The translations under genes were made by a program, and so were the position numbers. A stretch of DNA of 64,000 nt from Trichomonas vaginalis G3 (Eukaryota > Parabasalia > Trichomonadida > Trichomonadidae): positions 33,247,896 through 33,311,895 of the forward strand of contig NC_067206.1 in the NCBI RefSeq assembly GCF_026262505.1. Reading direction: 5' to 3'. Positions 62,333-64,000 of the stretch are shown piece by piece (the stretch's first letter is position 1; every line of letters starts with the position of its first letter). A model generated the notes under the pieces. That model had not been told where the DNA came from. It saw nothing but the letters and a program-made list of their open reading frames with translations, and did no database searches.

Positions 62333-63180
62333 ATGCTTTCAATAGAAAAAGAAAATTCAAGAGTTGCTACAACTAAACCATTAGATGAACTTTTTACTAA
62401 CGTAGGTCAAAAGTTTGAGACAGAGACCGTAAAGCATGAAGGCTATCGTTTTGACTACCCACTAAGATGGTTAAGAGACCCATCCGTCACAAAAGCTGTT
62501 GGCTTTCGTAGAATGAAGTTCATTTCAGAAGCCATACATGGTTTCCCATTTACGGTCGCTTTTGAAATTCGATACTATAACAAAGAGAAACGTACGTATG
62601 AGAAATTTGAACAGGGAAAACTTTTACAAGTTAGTTTGCTTGTAAACTTAGAAACAACTCTTCAAGCTTTTCAAGAAAAAATAAACGATATCTATCTCGA
62701 ATATGCAAACCAGTTTAACATTGACGAAGGAGAGTACCATCTCGATATATATATGACAGGAAAAATGCAACTGTTAAAATCAATAGAATAGAAGACCTTG
62801 GAGAAAACGTTTATATTTCTACAAAATATAACAACTTGGCATGGTATAGATTTTTGAGGATGTTAAATCAGCCTGCAGCATATCCAGTACACCCGAACTT
62901 TTATGAAGTCGAAAACCCTAATGGAACATATGAAAATGTTTTCGACCAAGATGCTATTATAGTTCATGCTTCATTTTCTGGTGCACAAAACTCTTTTTTA
63001 TGCTTGGCAAATGACTTTTACGAAAAACCTACAAAGTTATACGAACCACCAAGTGGAAGTATTTCAGACTTTCAAGTATGGTTTACTACAGATGGAAGAA
63101 AGAGAATAATTCCATTATACCATGCGTTTTACTTAGAACTTAGTTTCATATACAACTACTATCGAACGGTAAAAATATAA
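62333..63180 (+). pseudogene. Possible capsid-associated element protein, copy 2, frameshifted
   Basis: Homologue of the 56334-57194 protein. KPLDELFTNVGQKF, YRFDYPLRWLRDPS, SFSGAQNSFLCLANDFYE and SISDFQVWFTTDGRKRIIPLY align in order. One shift near 62755 separates 62333-62791 from the remainder (62836-63180 with open frame before it). Divergence is high, so the duplication is old or one copy came from another element. It lies beside the fibre, so the pair may form the fibre's base, which is inference. Confidence 0.6.
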
Positions 63181-63184
63181 TTTT

Positions 63185-63426
63185 TTAATACGGTTGAGGT
63201 GTTGGATTTGGTTGCCAACTAGACTGTGGTGCAGGTTCAGGCTGTTGTATAACAGGAGCTTGTTCTTCTGGTTCAGGGTCTTTAGGTATAATACCAACGA
63301 ACTGACCTACTCTTTTACCAATTTTTTGACACCGTTCCAAATTCCTCTTCCGACAGATTTTATTCCATTCCATATACCTCTTCCAACATTTCGAAAGAAT
63401 TTCCTATTCTTCCAAAGAAACCCATT
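63185..63426 (-). pseudogene. Second small amphipathic protein, frameshifted
   Basis: The start at 63424-63426 (MGFFGRIGNSF) shifts frame twice. The middle frame encodes two tandem VGRGIWNG repeats. The final frame (from about 63330) encodes RVGQFVGIIPKDPEPEE and a Pro/Gln-rich tail to 63185. The layout mirrors the 59007 protein: amphipathic, Gly-rich start and Pro/Gln tail. Possibly a membrane-active minor virion protein. Confidence 0.5.
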
Positions 63427-63443
63427 TTACTATATGTAAAAAT

Positions 63444-63806
63444 CTAATGTCCGCCTAGTCTTTTACGTTTCCTTCTGAGTTCCATTGCATTCTTTAACTG
63501 GAGCTCATACATTCTATTTCTCCTCTGGTAGAAAACATATTCTGGGTCAACTCCTGTGTTCGCGTCATCTGCATAGAGTTGTTTATATCCCACTTCAGGG
63601 TTTGTATAAAACTCTTTCCATCTCATATTTGCATACCATGGTGGCAAACCTAACGCAGCGTCATTTGACATGGCAGTTTGCATTTGTACATCTGTTGGCA
63701 CTTGACCATAGTTTGCCATTGCAGTTTGTATTCTAACTTCATTTGGAATATTCTCTGGGTTTGGTTGTCCAGGTTGCTGTGCATTCGCTAAGTTCTGTGC
63801 GTCCAT
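63444..63806 (-). CDS. Small basic-ended element protein
   Basis: The protein has 120 residues. An Asn/Gln/Pro-rich N-terminus with two near-repeats (VRIQTAMANYGQVPTD, VQMQTAMSNDAALGLP) precedes WYANMRWKEFYTNPEVGYKQLY. The C-terminus is basic (ELRRKRKRLGGH) and could bind DNA or act as a nuclear signal. No family is recognised. The ATG (63804-63806) is preceded by TTTTTATCTAATATTAA, containing TCTA. Confidence 0.55.
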   Translation of the reverse strand: MDAQNLANAQQPGQPNPENIPNEVRIQTAMANYGQVPTDVQMQTAMSNDAALGLPPWYANMRWKEFYTNPEVGYKQLYADDANTGVDPEYVFYQRRNRMYELQLKNAMELRRKRKRLGGH

Positions 63807-63829
63807 TTAATATTAGATAAAAATATCTC

Positions 63830-63961
63830 TTACGAGTACATATGCTGAACATTTGCAGGCATTGGTTCATCTTCATATTCTCTATATCTTTCTGCCACGT
63901 CAAATAAGTAAATGACACAATGGAAAAAACCTAAAACAAGTAGTCCTATTTCAAACCACAT
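63830..63961 (-). CDS. 43-residue single-pass membrane protein
   Basis: ATG at 63959-63961 and TAA at 63830-63832. The protein starts with a membrane helix (MWFEIGLLVLGFFHCVIYLF) and ends in a short charged tail (DVAERYREYEDEPMPANVQH). It lies in the same orientation and spacing as the other small element genes and has AAGTAA before its ATG. It could be a holin-like or virion membrane protein; this is only a guess. Confidence 0.5.
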   Translation of the reverse strand: MWFEIGLLVLGFFHCVIYLFDVAERYREYEDEPMPANVQHMYS

Positions 63962-64000
63962 TTACTTACCAATAAAATTTCTTTGTTGTGACACTTTCTC

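Larger units (their letters stand above)
41301..64000. mobile_element. Maverick/Polinton-type virus-like element (left part)
   Basis: From about 41.3 kb to the window end all recognisable genes are viral or phage-like. They include a capsid candidate, a penton candidate, an A32-type packaging ATPase, an SF3 helicase, an rve integrase, KilA-N proteins, an HNH nuclease and a phage-type fibre. This set, with integrase plus morphogenesis genes in T. vaginalis, identifies a Maverick/Polinton. Family-B DNA polymerase and the adenovirus-type protease were not found and should lie to the right. Host-type Inr promoters are absent here and replaced by AT-rich motifs touching the ATG. Many genes carry frameshifts. 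Confidence 0.85.

Overview
The window is nuclear DNA of a trichomonad, almost certainly Trichomonas vaginalis. The 236-residue purine nucleoside phosphorylase at 27233-27943 matches the known T. vaginalis enzyme in length and in every segment I can recall. The host genes are intronless and AT-rich. Most begin a few bases after a TCA-type initiator (Inr), the core promoter of this species. GP63-like protease, BspA-like LRR and MULE genes are also typical of its genome.

Layout. 1-8 kb: decayed copies of a Cys/Asn-rich repeat surface protein, a type I membrane protein split by a stop codon, a 120-bp tandem repeat and several strong hairpins. 8.5-15.1 kb: two coiled-coil proteins, proteasome beta-1, a BTB protein and a GP63-like metalloprotease. 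17.3-20.5 kb: an IS481/IS3-like DNA transposon with about 0.8-kb terminal inverted repeats and a frameshifted transposase. 21-31 kb: core cellular genes (E2F-like factor, tRNA-Thr, RIC1-like protein, mRNA cap methyltransferase, PNP, a multi-pass membrane protein, GPN3-like GTPase). 31.4-32.3 kb: a foldback element. 32.7-36.7 kb: a BspA-like surface protein and a two-repeat Myb protein. 36.7-40.5 kb: a MULE with 9-bp target duplications, nested in an older TA-flanked element that lies just upstream of the Myb promoter.

About 41.3 kb to the window end: the left 22.7 kb of a Maverick/Polinton-type virus-like element. It carries a major capsid candidate, a penton candidate, a packaging ATPase, an SF3 helicase, a broken integrase, two KilA-N-type proteins, an HNH endonuclease, small membrane-active-looking proteins and a set of orphan small genes. 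No DNA polymerase B or maturation protease is visible, so the element probably continues to the right. Genes are packed in divergent pairs 17-36 bp apart. Short AT-rich motifs, several with a TCTA core, sit directly against the start codons.

The most unusual content is a long gene (60383-62314, minus strand) that reads as a bacteriophage-type tail fibre. It has seven 22-residue HTHT repeats followed by a collar/tip module with the phage signature PVGSIY...DRFL...P.H.H. It sits in the element next to a duplicated possible capsid-associated gene. At least nine Maverick genes carry frameshifts or in-frame stops, while capsid, ATPase, KilA-N and HNH frames are open. This copy therefore looks like a decaying provirus, unless some indels are draft-assembly errors.
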